Positions 23,808 through 36,800 of a stretch of DNA of 64,000 nucleotides are shown in pieces. The notes beneath the pieces were generated by a model that was not told the origin of the DNA, did no database searches, and saw nothing but the letters and a program-made list of their open reading frames with translations. A program made the translations under genes and the position numbers. Position 1 is the first letter of the stretch; every line of letters starts with the position of its first letter. The stretch is from contig NC_135263.1 of the NCBI RefSeq assembly GCF_964204865.1, positions 808,501 to 872,500 of the forward strand, given 5' to 3'. The stretch comes from Styela clava (Eukaryota > Chordata > Ascidiacea > Stolidobranchia > Styelidae).

Positions 23808-26095
23808 TTAGAGTTGATGAGCTAAAGGAGAGCACTTGAATTTGATCTCACAATAGATGATTTTGATTGGCTCAATATTTCACCTTTTCGGCGCAGGCAG
23901 TGTTTTTTAATGTTCAGTATAAAATTGGGTAAATTTAGCGTGTTTTGCTCATTGTAAGATGGAATTTGGGTAACGCAGATCTAGAGCAGGAACGTACCCC
24001 CTGGGTGCGGATCGGATCCCCCGCCCACTTTAAAATATAAAAAAAGCATTTTTATGTATTACAGCAATTTTCGTAGCATGAAACGCTCATTTGACCGTCA
24101 AGAGTATAGAGACTCTTGAAAAAACACGTTTCACCTCAGAAAATTCCTGATTACGCCTCCGACCTAGGGTCTGAAGAGTTTTTTTAGAATTTCAAATATT
24201 GATTACAAAATCAAAAAAAATTATTTTTTGAAGACGACGCTTACTCGCGCCTTTTGCTCGAAGCAAAGCCAGATACAAGCATGAAGGAGCTGTCCACAAA
24301 CTTAATGCACTGTTGAAGTTACACGAGCGCACAATTTCCACTTGGATGGTTTATTTGGAGCAAGAGTTGATAGCGTTCCAAAAACCACGAAATGTAACTG
24401 AGACGACGGGCGCACTGATGGCGGGATCTCCACCCTTTATAGTAAAATTCATGGATGTTCATATTTCCTAAAAAAACATACATACAAACCAATAATAGAA
24501 ATAAACATTTAATTCTTGCTATAAAACAAATTTAAGGTAATGGGGATGCTTTTGTTGTTTTACTTTTACCATCAAGAAAGGCAAATTAGCCAATCACATT
24601 ATACTCTTCCAGAAAAAGACTTTTCTAGCCTTTTTACCAGCAAAATCATTTTTAAATATTATCAAAGGCAATCGCTTTCAAAATCTCGCTTTCTATAGAA
24701 AGCATTCACAAACTGTTTTTTGTGAGACCGCAGACCGCAAGTGTTTAACTTTATTAAAAAACAGTACAAAAAATATTAATCTGAATTTCTGAAATAAAGC
24801 AGAACAGAAGAATTTAATTACTAATGGTGACATAACGAAAATTTATTAAATTTACCATGCACAACAAATTAATATTAATACCTTAGTAATGCCTTATATA
24901 ATATTGCTCAGACGATCACAGTAACTTAGGCTTACTCGTCCGAACTACTTTAATAAGGTATATTGGGAACATAATTAAAATTCGCCGTATCGAACGACAA
25001 TTCATGGCCATAACGGCAGATCGGACACAAAAGTTTCCCAGTAACCGTTGGTCGACGGAAATTCCAGCCGTTTCGGTTCAAATGATTACGAATTAAGTAT
25101 GGGATCGTCTAAGCCCTGATTATGGCATAATACCGTTGAAAATCACGGGTTGCTCTGAAGGTTTTGTGCGTTTATTTTAAGCATGTGTAGTCGACTTCAA
25201 TGTTCGTGTTTGTGCCGTGCTAATATCTTCTTATATTTATCTGTATGATATTTCCCAGGCCCGGGGTTTTAAACGGGCCTGGACTGCGAAAACCCGCGAA
25301 GTGTGAGATCAAATAGTTTTAGATCTCTTCTCGTCGGGAAAGGCTGGACGTCGAGTGATTTTGAGTTGTGTTTGCTGTCATTATTGCTGTTTTAAGTATA
25401 TAGTTGCCGTACAATAAACAACCAACTGAAATCTTGAAACTTTCGACTCATTTACACACAAAACTTAAACTGTGACACATGGTTGGAATAATCCGTATTA
25501 GTTGTGAGCAGGTTCAACTGAGGTTTTTTGAATGAGGCGAAAATGTTATACGGGTGTCAATGAAGTCCCTTTACAATTTCAATTTTGTTCTGGAGTCAGT
25601 TCTCAATATATATATTTTACCCAGGCATGTTGTTTTTTAATCAGCAATTGTTTGAGTATTTTTACTTCATTTAATTAATACATCTGTGAAGATCATATAT
25701 GGCATCGATAAATTCCCTTTGTGATTTAAAAAAAAAGACATCCTATATATTGAAAACAACTTTTGCTCGGTGCTATATGATAGTTTATTTATGTCTGTTT
25801 TTTTTTTTTCAATTTATTTATTTTTATGTATTTCATTTTTGCGATAGTTTATACACGACATAAGTATTTAAACGTGTTTCGATTAGTATATAAGGACATC
25901 TGGAACAACTTACGGGTTATCTGTCCCATGGCCATGTCCGACACATGATATTTAGATCCGTCGTATGGGCTTTACGATACTATCATGTCACTGCTCCGCG
26001 ACTAATTTAATCATCCATTTTGATTGATTTCGTTATTTTAAGTCAGGTTTGGATGGCTGAATAGGTTATTGGCCCACTTTCTAATCGATCCCAAG

Positions 26096-26283
26096 CAGTA
26101 GTGGGATTCAAATTTTTCGTCAGCCGGTTCCATCACAAAAGTCATATTTTTCAGCCGGTTCCGTTACAAAAAGTCACATTTTTTAGCAAATAAACCAGTA
26201 ATGCTAACCGGTTCGCTGATCTCATTAAATTCAGTGAGACGGTTCTATAGAACGGATGCGAACCGGCTGAACCACGGATCCCG
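26096..26283. mobile_element. hAT-like repeat with GTGGGATTCAAATTTTTC end
   Basis: The left part reads CAGTAGTGGGATTCAAATTT and CAGCCGGTTCC. The right part has the inverse (GCGAACCGGCTGAACCAC, GGATCCC). The ends are approximate and the duplication was not resolved. Confidence 0.45.
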
Positions 26284-26406
26284 AATAAATAGCCTATTTG
26301 TCTCATACAAATGAAATCAGAAGCAAGGCAAACAGATCAGAATATGAGCAGTGGAGCAAAAACAGTGCCGTCTTTGTCGAACTCGGGGTATGAAATCTTC
26401 ATCAAG

Positions 26407-26766
26407 ACAAGTGGTTCTCAAACTTTTTGCGCTTCAATTTTAGAATTTGTCAAGTCTCGCACCCCACCTCAGATACAAATACCAGATAGTAAGGCGAAAG
26501 TATGTTTTATTCAAAATCAATCAATTTTATTTGGTCACTCTGGTTTAAACAAAACACAAAACAACAACAAACGGACAATATGCCCCTGGAGGACGGGCAT
26601 ATTAACAAAAAAACACATTGAAACTACTTGGGTGGAAAGTAAATATCCAAAATAAAGTAGGCAAGATCAAATCAAATTTGGGTATTTTTAAATAAGTTTT
26701 GCGCCCTCTAAAAAAAATTGCCTACGTGCCCTCTGTGTGTGGGACGCTTCACCATTTGAGAACCAC
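26407..26766. mobile_element. hAT-type repeat, GTGGTTCTCAAACTTTTT family
   Basis: Ends AGTGGTTCTCAAACTTTTTG and CATTTGAGAACCACT. TCAAGA appears just outside both ends. The interior is shared with 14117, 59654 and 62930. Confidence 0.65.
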
Positions 26767-27829
26767 TCGTCAAGAAAAAGCAAACCGGCCTACTCGCTGA
26801 TTAACACGGGCAACCAGGAACAAATCATAGCGAGTGACGTACATTGTCCCGTGAAAAAAAATCACGTGCTCTCGCTACGCCTGGTCACGAGAACATGACG
26901 TCATACGAGACAGAAAAGAAACAAAAATCTCGAATGAACGCATTTTAAAGATTTTGTGTCGCGGCTTCTGTTGCGTTTTATATGCCATGTTATTTGGGTT
27001 TTATCAATTCATTTTTGGGGGAACAAAGATAATGAAATGGCATATAGTTGAATAGGAAATATGACAAGCAATGGCTTCTCGTTGAGTTGCCAATTTTAGT
27101 TCGTTCGTAGCAGTTGGAATAGCTTTTTACTCTATTCTGCTAGTTCTGTAGTTAGCAATTCCAGACTTCAGAGAGTTGCCATTCGTTTCCATACCTACTA
27201 GTACTAAATACTCCATTGAATACACAGTCAGATAGTGGTACAGTAGGAATACTGTCATAGGACTTACGGAGTTAAGATAAGCCGCAAGGGAATTTCATAC
27301 GGCCATATTTTCATTTAACATTTAATTTGCATTCTTAATCACATCTGCATACAGACATATGGTTGTATGGTACCGGTATGGTACGGGAAATTTCAGAGTA
27401 TTATTACGGTACATCAGTACATGCTTCCGTTTTATTAATGCTAAGTTGGCCGTTGCTATATGGGGGACAATACCGTACCGTACCGTATGTTTTGTATCAG
27501 CGAATACAGCAGTCTGGCAATAGGTTGCTGCCAATGAATTTCTTCATTTTTTTTCATGATTCTGTGATTATAGATAATTTGCTGCTAGTGGTTATTTGTA
27601 CCTTATGTAGTTCTGTGGTTTGTTTTCGCTGGTTGAATTTTAATTTTTTCATATAATCTATCCAAACTGAACTGCCAAATTTTTTTTGTATGACGACTTA
27701 ATACGACACTTTGCCCGTGCGGCGCCAATTATCAGGGAAAAAACTCTTGACGAAATTATGTGAAAAAAAATGATGCTCTGCGATATCTATATAAATGCTT
27801 CATTTAATCAGTTTTATTACTATTCACAG

Positions 27830-27884
27830 AAAATACTATTTATAATTTTTACATATTTTTTCTGAATAAAGAAGCGAAAACAAA
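27830..27884 (+). promoter_or_regulatory. Putative syntenin 5' UTR after an acceptor-like AG
   Basis: TTTTATTACTATTCACAG ends at 27829, a good 3' splice site 55 nt before the start codon. It could belong to a 5'-UTR intron or a trans-splice acceptor. Confidence 0.45.
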
Positions 27885-30800
27885 ATGTCTCTCTATCCCT
27901 CACTTGAAGATATGAAAGTGGACCAAGCCATCAGGGTAAGAAGTTTAATAATTTTTCATTAATTAAGCTTTTTTTATTAAGATTTGTTTCGGGGTTGTTT
28001 GTTTATTGAACTGTCTATCCTTCATCACGCATTTCTTACCTGCAATACTTCTAGTGGGTGTAGCATAACAATTTTCGCATATGTCAATCCTAACCCCCAC
28101 CTGACTGCGTCATCCAAAAAGTACTCCACTATGACTTCACAGTGACGTAGTAACGCCCTTCAAACTAAAAGAACTGTCATCCAAGATGCGCAGACGACCA
28201 CCCAATCGATCAAGTTATTTTTTTCGTTGCAACCATCCCTAGATGAAGGAGGTCGCTGTCGTTAGTGAGTTCTTTATCATCAACGCAAATGCCATTTCGG
28301 GCGATCATAGGTATACTTTGGCAAGCTCTATGACGGTATTGTGATGTCATAGTCCAGTCTGGATTTCATGGCCTTTTTGAACGAGAAATTGGGCATGTAA
28401 TCAGAAATTCCTGGAGTGCAATTATAGCTCACGGTGTGCAAAACACGTCTTACATTCATTAGTCGTTTTATTCCTTTATCTGTGGACAAGCATATAAGTA
28501 GCGATTTTAATGTGCCTGGCAAGATTAGGATTTTTCTAATTCAGCCTTGTTTTTAATTTTATTACTCTGATGTACATGGAAAGCATTGGTTACCATGGCT
28601 TACTTAAAAGCAACGTTTTATTTAACTTTTTTCTTTTCCTTCAACTTATAACCAAAGTAAATATTTACTAGGTAGCCTTAGCACTTCCTTGTTAGGTTGC
28701 TATTGTTCTAGACATTCAAATAGTCAAATACATTTACATAGTCAGTTATTGATTTGAGAATTTTGGATATTCACGTATAAGTTTTCTTTGAAAATGTAGG
28801 TACTATTAAAAGTCATTGACATGTGATGATTATGCAAAACAATTGATTTCCCATGCTATGAAAATAGAGGATCAATCAAAACAATGCATAATGCATTAAT
28901 AAACTTTTTTTTGCATCATTGAAATGGATTACAATTTTTATTTAAACAAATATATATATATGCACACTGTATATACTCGCCGATAGGTTCGCGCTATTAG
29001 TTTTGTGTTCAAAAAGTTTAATTTAGAGTTGACTCGCACATAAGTCGCACTCAAAATCTGCGGATTTAAAAGGCCCCTTCCCTAGCTTTTTTGCATAGAT
29101 AACTTCCTATTTTATTTTATTTTTGTAGGGCTTAATATAATTAAAATATGTTTATCGACGCCTGTGAGCGATAATGAGTGCATGTACGCAAGCGCAGACG
29201 ATACTTGGTGGCGATTTGCATTTATGTCGAGCGGATTGGTCGCACGTATATTTTTTAAAGAAATATACGGAAAAAATTGCGGCCTATCTGCGAGTATGTA
29301 CGGTATATAATAAATAATATATAGACTCTCAGATTTGAATGTAAACTTGCGGGTTCACGGTTGAAGGTTGAAAGGCCTAAAGGTTCAAGCATTGAACTAT
29401 AATGCCTGGTATCGCATGTTAAAAACTATGTTTTGAAGCGTCATACAAAAAACGAAATTAAATTTTGGCAATATGTAGTTTTGGCAAGAGATATTGACAA
29501 GACCTTGAAATGTCTATCAAATTTTCCTGTGTGAACAGCTGTTTGTTTTTCTACTCAAGAACAATATGAATAAATGTTTCATTTGTGTCTCGTTTCTTGA
29601 GTTTTTTAAAGTGATGTCTAATTCCAATGATTGATTTGCTATAAAAGATATTATAACCTCATTGATTGATATGCACATTCATGATGTAATAACAGCAAAT
29701 TAATTGACACAATGACGAAACAATAGACCACCGACAAAGATCAGTTCATGTAACTTGAATCAAAATACAGTAGTGAATGAGAGCTTTGCAGTTGACTAGT
29801 AGAATTATTTAAGATCTGATAGATTTGATTAGTGTAGCAGTAGCCTACTGGTTTAATTTTCGGACAGCAAATTCTTTCTAGTGCAAAATATGATAAGACA
29901 CGGGTCACACATTTTGTTTATTACTCTTCCTTCCTTGTTATCTTATTATTATATTTCCCTGATGCCTTTATTTATGGGTTCATATCGATGACTATGGCCC
30001 TATTATTTTCTTGCATGAAGTTTTGGTGAATTAGTGATACAGTGGGATTGTCTGTCATATATTTGCTTTGCTTTGAGATGTCAACCAATAACTGACATGT
30101 GACAAATCTATATAGATAGACCTCTGATGCGCCAGTGACTCGTATCAATTCCACGCACACCCACTCAAAAGTAGACTCATCTCTGAGCAATGTTATGGCA
30201 ACTGCTGAAATTCCAAAGAACTTCTAAAATTATATAGAAATATGGTGGTGTGTTACGCTTCAGCGAATACCGCTTGGCACAATACTTGAAGTAGTTCAGG
30301 TCAATTAGATCTGAAAAATGGTTATGAGAAAGTTTTTTCATTTGAATTATTCAAATTTTATCAAAAAAAAAATTTCAATGTTTCTTCTATTCAGGCGCAG
30401 TCTCAACATAGAGATGATCACATGCTGGCATTGAATATGCAACAACAAGAAATGGCCGCGGCAGGAATCCCACCTCAGCAAGCAGGTTTGTTTAACAACA
30501 AATTGTCTCTGAGCAAAGTTAAGGTCAATCACTCAGTAGCAGTGTTAACTCTAAGCGAATTATGAGTGCGAAAGTGCTTCGCAGTCGAAAAAAAAAGTGC
30601 GAAAGTGCTTTTGCCGATTTTAACAAGTTAGGTGCCCTAGCCTTTTATATAACCCATTTAAAACAGCATAGATACTCGAAAAAGCTCTCCTCTGGTTAAT
30701 ATTATGAATTAAAGAGAAGCCTTTCCGTTAACCGAGTTCCCTTTAAGCGAATTCATGTTTAATTAAAACAAGCAAATTTATCGGCAACGAAAGGGCATCT

Positions 30801-33800
30801 GCTAACACCTGCCGCGGACAAAACTTTCATGCAATGTATCACGGTGTCAGTTGTTTACTTGCGTGAACAGCAAAGGCTTTCACATTTGTTACTCCTTCCA
30901 TCTAACAGACAACGATTGATACATGCAGGATGGAAACCATATTAGTTACAGGGTGGATCATTTGTACAAAACCTGTGCAAAATAATTCCCCCCCCCCCCC
31001 CCAATATAAATAGCAATCAACTAATTACGGTTAGGTGCCCTGGAAATTCAACTTTTCGATTTATCCCTAAACCTAATCTGATAATTATTAATTTGTGATT
31101 TTGAACCACTTTGAAAGTCGCCACCCGCTGTTGTAAGAGATAGGTTAACCTACGTTCCCTACGAAATATTACGCAGGATACTCCCCTTTTAGGAGATAGG
31201 TTGACCTACTCTCCTTTCAAACTTTTTTCTTCGAAATATTACACAAGATCACTTTGAAAATCCTCTCGTTTCGTGAGCTAGCGTGACCTAGTTTCTCATT
31301 TACATTTATATTATACTATTTCAGAGCTTACCAAAAGACCAGTAATTCTTTAATGTCGACATGCCTTGGTTTGCGTGCGATTTCGGGCAGAAAACATCAT
31401 ATATTGGCAAAATGTTTAGTAATGCCATGTACTTTCAGCATTCATAAATAGCACTCTTTGTAATGCTGCTGACCTAGTATCAAATATTCGCATCACAACG
31501 CCACTTGCGAGGTTTCCATATATTCCAATTACACTAATAGGAACGATGACACCAAAGAGTTTTCTTTTGCGAGATACACGAAATATAACGAGGGTGATTC
31601 TTGAAAAAAACATGGATATAGAAAATAAAGGAATGATATGATAGTGGATCCCAAATAATTTTGAGAGCGTCTCGAAATACCAATCCATTTAATAAATAAT
31701 TTTTATTCAACCACATGAACGCTGATATTCTGAAAATTAATGTTGAAAGAGAAGTACGCATTCTCAGATATCGGACATCCAGTCGCGATATTCAATCGTT
31801 TATATGCACAAATCTCACATTAATAGTAATTGCTACCCAAGTTTGTAAAGTTTAGAAACCAACAAACAGAAAATAACTTACGGTATTCTAAAACACAATT
31901 AAAAATCAGTTGGCAATAAATTGCGCCGAGATGATGCCATACAAAACGAAAAAGGTTTGGTCGCGAGAGTTACGTTAGATGACTGCAAAACGACGTTGTT
32001 TTTTAAACAGAATGTAAAACAATCAAATAAAAAAACGGGGGTTACGACGCCCTTAACACATCGTCTGTATTAAACTTCCCTGGTAAGTACTTTGGTAAGT
32101 ACTATTATTATTGTACTTATACACCTGTTGGAGTATTTCGGACAGTTTCGAATTTAAAATAAATGAAAACCCGACATACAAAAAAGACGCAAAAGTAAAA
32201 TTAACATTTATTGAAAAAGTTATTATTTAAGAAAGACAACATGATCGTACAATTCCGCCAAAACCTGGATGTTCGCAAGTGAGATGATAAACTTACCTGT
32301 ATTCGATCAATTAACTTTAGCGTATCGTTGTTCTGCCAACAAACAGCGGGGTGCAAAATATTTCCGTCCTGTGAAAGGCTCACAAATATTCTCGATATTA
32401 ATATCATACCCTCGCGTATGTACTTTCTATTAGCTCTTTAGTGATCCCTTTCATCCTTGGCCAAGTCATGTTTCGAATATGTGAACATTTTATTCGACCA
32501 TACATGGCCGGCGGGATGTTAAAATTGTAAACAAGAGAGAGGTAAAATCAATCGCGAATTTCGTTATAACGGCTCGTTTACGAATTGTTGCGCTTGTTAT
32601 TGTCGAAAATGATTACATTTGTTGTATTTTGAGGCATTTAAGCAGTAATAATTGGGGCATGACATCATCAAAATCGTCAAGTGAGATCTTGAAATTGCAA
32701 ATTCCGTGAATAAAATTGTGAATTACTCGGTAACAAATTCAGCTTTAATGACCGTCGGGGTATTGTTTTATTGAAAATTATTATTAATGTGAGAGCGCCA
32801 AAAAGATACAGTCCATACCGATGCGACTGCAATTTATATGGCCGCACTTGGTGTGGCGCGTTTATTAATAGTGTAAAATAAATTAAACGGATATCAATTA
32901 TAACCAAGCCTGTCAGCGTGTTTATTTTCTGTGGTCAAGAATCGTAAAATACCATCTTGAGACAAATTCACTTCTATTGCAAAATTTTAATTTTCAGTTA
33001 TTATCGTTATACAAATAACGTGTGGCAACTTTTTAATTTATCGTCGACCAAAAAACCGCCCCACACTCGTCCAAACGTGTGTCGAGCTTGAACGACAGGA
33101 ACAGATTCATCGACGACCTTAATTACAGAAAATATGAATTTTATTGGGAATGCAAAATAAATGTAACAAAACGCATTTTTTGTGATATAACTTTGTATTT
33201 TCGGAAACGGGTTGCCGTGAAAGGTAAAATTTGATCTAAATTAACCGCAAAAATGTTTTATGTTAAATGTAACAAAACACATTTTGCGATATAACCTTGT
33301 ATTTTCGAAAACGAGTGTCCTGAAAAGTAAAATATGATCTAAATTACTCGCAAAAATGTTTTATTTTAAATGTTACAAAACACATTTTCGCGATATAATC
33401 TTGTATATTCGGGAACTGATGTCGTGAAAAGTAAAATATGATCTAAATTAATCGCAAAAATGTTTTATTTTAAATGTAACATAACACATTTTTCGCGATA
33501 CAACTGCATTTTCGGATACCGGGTGTTATAAAGAGTAAAATATGATCTGAATTAACCGTAAATAATGTTTCATTCCAAATGTATCAAAACGCATTCTTTG
33601 CGATATAACTCTGTATTTTCGAAAACGGGGCGTCAATATTAATCTTATGTTTTATCTATCGTCTGACTAACACAACAGGTCTGGTACACATCATATTCGG
33701 GGAGAACTCTAGCCCGCGAAACGTCATTTAATTTAAAATAGAGAATGTTTCACCCATTCCAAAACGGAAAATCGCCAGTAAGTCGACAGGGATTCAACCC

Positions 33801-36800
33801 TCCGGATTCAGTATTCTATATCCCCGTGTCAGAACTTTCTGAAGAATGGAACAAAGAACCCGTCAAACCGCCGCGGAAGAAGGGGAGTATTTTTTGCACT
33901 AATAATTAGGGCGTGACATTATCAAAATCGTCAAGAAACTGGTGAATTTGCAAATTCCATAAATAAAATTGTGAATTGCTCGGTAACATTTTAGCTATAA
34001 TTATCGCCGGGGTATTGTTTTGTTGAAAACACGTTGAAACTTGAGGGAATTAGTTACAATTAGCGCCTGACCTCTATTAGGCACTCGAGCACTCGAAAAA
34101 AAAGCACTCGAGCCCAATCTTTTTAGCATTAAGTCGCATACGTAAAATATCCTGTAAAAGAAGTGCTGTTCATTAACGTCATCTCGTCTTATGACCACGC
34201 AGAAATGCATTTATTGCCGAATTATTCAATCAATCACTATTTTAAATCAACATTCAGGATTGGCACAATTTCGGATTTGCGAACTTTATCACCATAGAAA
34301 AACATGAGAAAGTTAATTATCGTCTTAATAAATATCTGCATCACGGTATAGACAATAATATTACCATTCGCACAAAATTGGGACGGTAAATATACAAATC
34401 TTGATAGGTATTAAAGCCAACGTAAATGTTAATTTGAGTCCTCAATGTCTTCAACAGCTGTTTCCGATGTGAACCAACGGGTAAACCCGAAATATAAAAC
34501 TTGATGTCCGCCGACCCGCAGGAATTCCTATTTGTAAAATAGAGAGGGCGAGAATATAGATTACCGGATATCGCCGCCAAAACGATCGGTGACAAGAACA
34601 ATTAGCGATTACAACGGAATTAACCAGTAAAAAGGCTTTGTTGCCGATTTTTTACCGACGTTCCAAAAATATTTGTTATCCGGTACTCGTTAAAAATATT
34701 CGATTCAAAAAAATATTGAATTTTGCACACCCGTACTCGCATATCAATGAGAAATAGTTGTGTAAATATCGCAAAATTTCGGAAAATGCCACGTGCTTTC
34801 AACATTGTGATTACAATAAAATGGCACGTAATGGTATTTTGTGAATTTGGTGATTTTGCAAATCTGTGACATGCTGCTAAAAGTTTCGTCTGATTTGAAA
34901 ATCGTGCACTTTGGTCACAATTCATCCAAAGTGACTATAACACTTTACTAACACTTTTATAGTCATTTTGAATTCATCGATATCATTGATAGTCACATGA
35001 CCACTCTCGTTCAAAGAAACGCACTGTGTAGTATTCAACATCTGGTTTCAAAGACGCCGGGAGCGTTTATGCGGGAGAAGCGGAATCGGTGTGCTTGTAT
35101 AATAATCATATTATAAACAAGAATTTTGCCGTTAATGCATAAGCTTTATCTCCTATGTCTGCATCTCATAGGTTAGAATTCTGGTAAATTACGTTATGAT
35201 ATGCAGAATTGAACTACAAAAGTACTAGTATGTTACTTATGTGTCAACTTAATACTCGTAAATATTTGTTAACTTTGAATTTTTATTCCATTCAAAATCG
35301 GAAAAAAGTGCTATTTCTCTTCAAAATCGGAAAAAAGTGCTATTTCGCAGTCCCTAAAAAAAGTTGCAAAAGTGCTTCGCAATTTTCGCAAAAAAGTGCG
35401 CTAATAGTGAACACTGCTCAGTAGTAAAGGAGACTCATCTCTGAGCAAATTTACATGCACTTACTCAGAAGTAAAGGAGACTCATCTCTGAGCAAAGTTA
35501 CGGGTACTCACTCGGAAGTAAAGGAGACTCATCTCTGAGCAAAGTTATGAGCATTTACTCAGAAGTAAAGGAGACTCATCTCTGAGCGAAGTCATGAGCA
35601 TTCACTCAGAAGTAAGGGAGACTCATCTCTGAGCAAAGTTATGAGCATTCACTCAAAAGTGAAGGAGACTCATCTCTGAGCAAAGTTATGAGCATTCACT
35701 CAAAAGTGAAGGAGACTCATCTCTGAGCAAAGTTATGAGCATTCACTCAAAAGTGAAGGAGACTCATCTCTGAGCAAAGTTACGGGCATTCACTCGGAAG
35801 TAATCATTCATGAGCCAACTTATAGGCACATATCATTTATTTATGGCGGTGCATTGATTTTGAAAATAAATTATTTAGTTGGGTAATAGAAGGATTGGTG
35901 CATAAGTGCATTGCTATTTACCAAATGAGAGAGGCAGGTTTTATTCCCATTGGAAAGCTTTTTTTCTCCCTGAATGAAGATGGAAATTGTAAGTAGAAAT
36001 AGCCAACACTGAATAATTTGGCCTTTTGAATAATTTAGAATTAAATTTTTAAAATTTTTCATGAATGACCATCAAGCTTCCGTCTTCATTCAATTTCCAA
36101 AACTATGTTCGCCATATGATTAAGCCGTCTTATCTCCTTTCCTCTGCCTGGGATAAATATGTAGATCCTCTCCTATCTTAAAATGGTAAATTATGGGATA
36201 GTTCCACCCCTACTCATATAACCAATTCTATAATTTATTTTCACAGGTATGCCAGCAGGCCATGGATCCTACTCAAGTCTCTACCCTTCATTGGATGAAT
36301 ACATGGGATTGAATTTGAATTCCAGTGAAGTCCAAACCCAACTTGCTGTCATTCCTCCTCAGTCACAGGCTGTTGCTGTGCCACAAGCATCTCAAGTACC
36401 AGGTAAGGCGATGTATATCGAGTTATTGCGAGCAGCAAGAGTCGTTTTTGCACGAAGTGGCATTGTTTGCCAGTGATCGAGTCGAGGGACTGTTCCCATT
36501 GCTTGTGCTTTATATTTCCACACAATCAGACTAAATTAGAGAAAAAACGATTTGAATAATTTGCGATTCGAACTCTATTAGTTGGCAATGGTCTTCATTC
36601 CTAGAATAAATAGAATAAATATTATTAGAGTTTGGGCGCATTGTGCTAAGTGTCTGGAACACACTTGATCTGATTACCCTGCATGGACGCTTCTGCATGT
36701 TCGAATCCCACACAGGATATTTATGTGCAAGAGGATTGCTAGACTCCTCACTGCTGTAGGGTTGGTTACGGCTTCCTCCACCATCAAGTCCATGCATCTG

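Larger units (their letters stand above)
23811..27829. other. Long intergenic region upstream of syntenin
   Basis: No gene recognised over about 4 kb of AT-rich DNA. It contains a diverged interspersed repeat at 24233-24370, hAT-type repeats at 26096-26283 and 26407-26766, and a TGACGTCA at 26896. The syntenin promoter should lie at its right end, but nothing specific could be assigned. Confidence 0.45.

Noticed and set aside
31416-31688. Hydrophobic 90-codon frame on the - strand with a receptor-like look
   Set aside because: It lies inside the non-coding hAT-ended element, has no splice partners and no conserved motif, and the composition alone explains the hydrophobicity.
35417-35805. Regular array that could suggest a CRISPR
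   Set aside because: The 47-bp units abut without unique spacers and lie in an animal intron, so this is a minisatellite.
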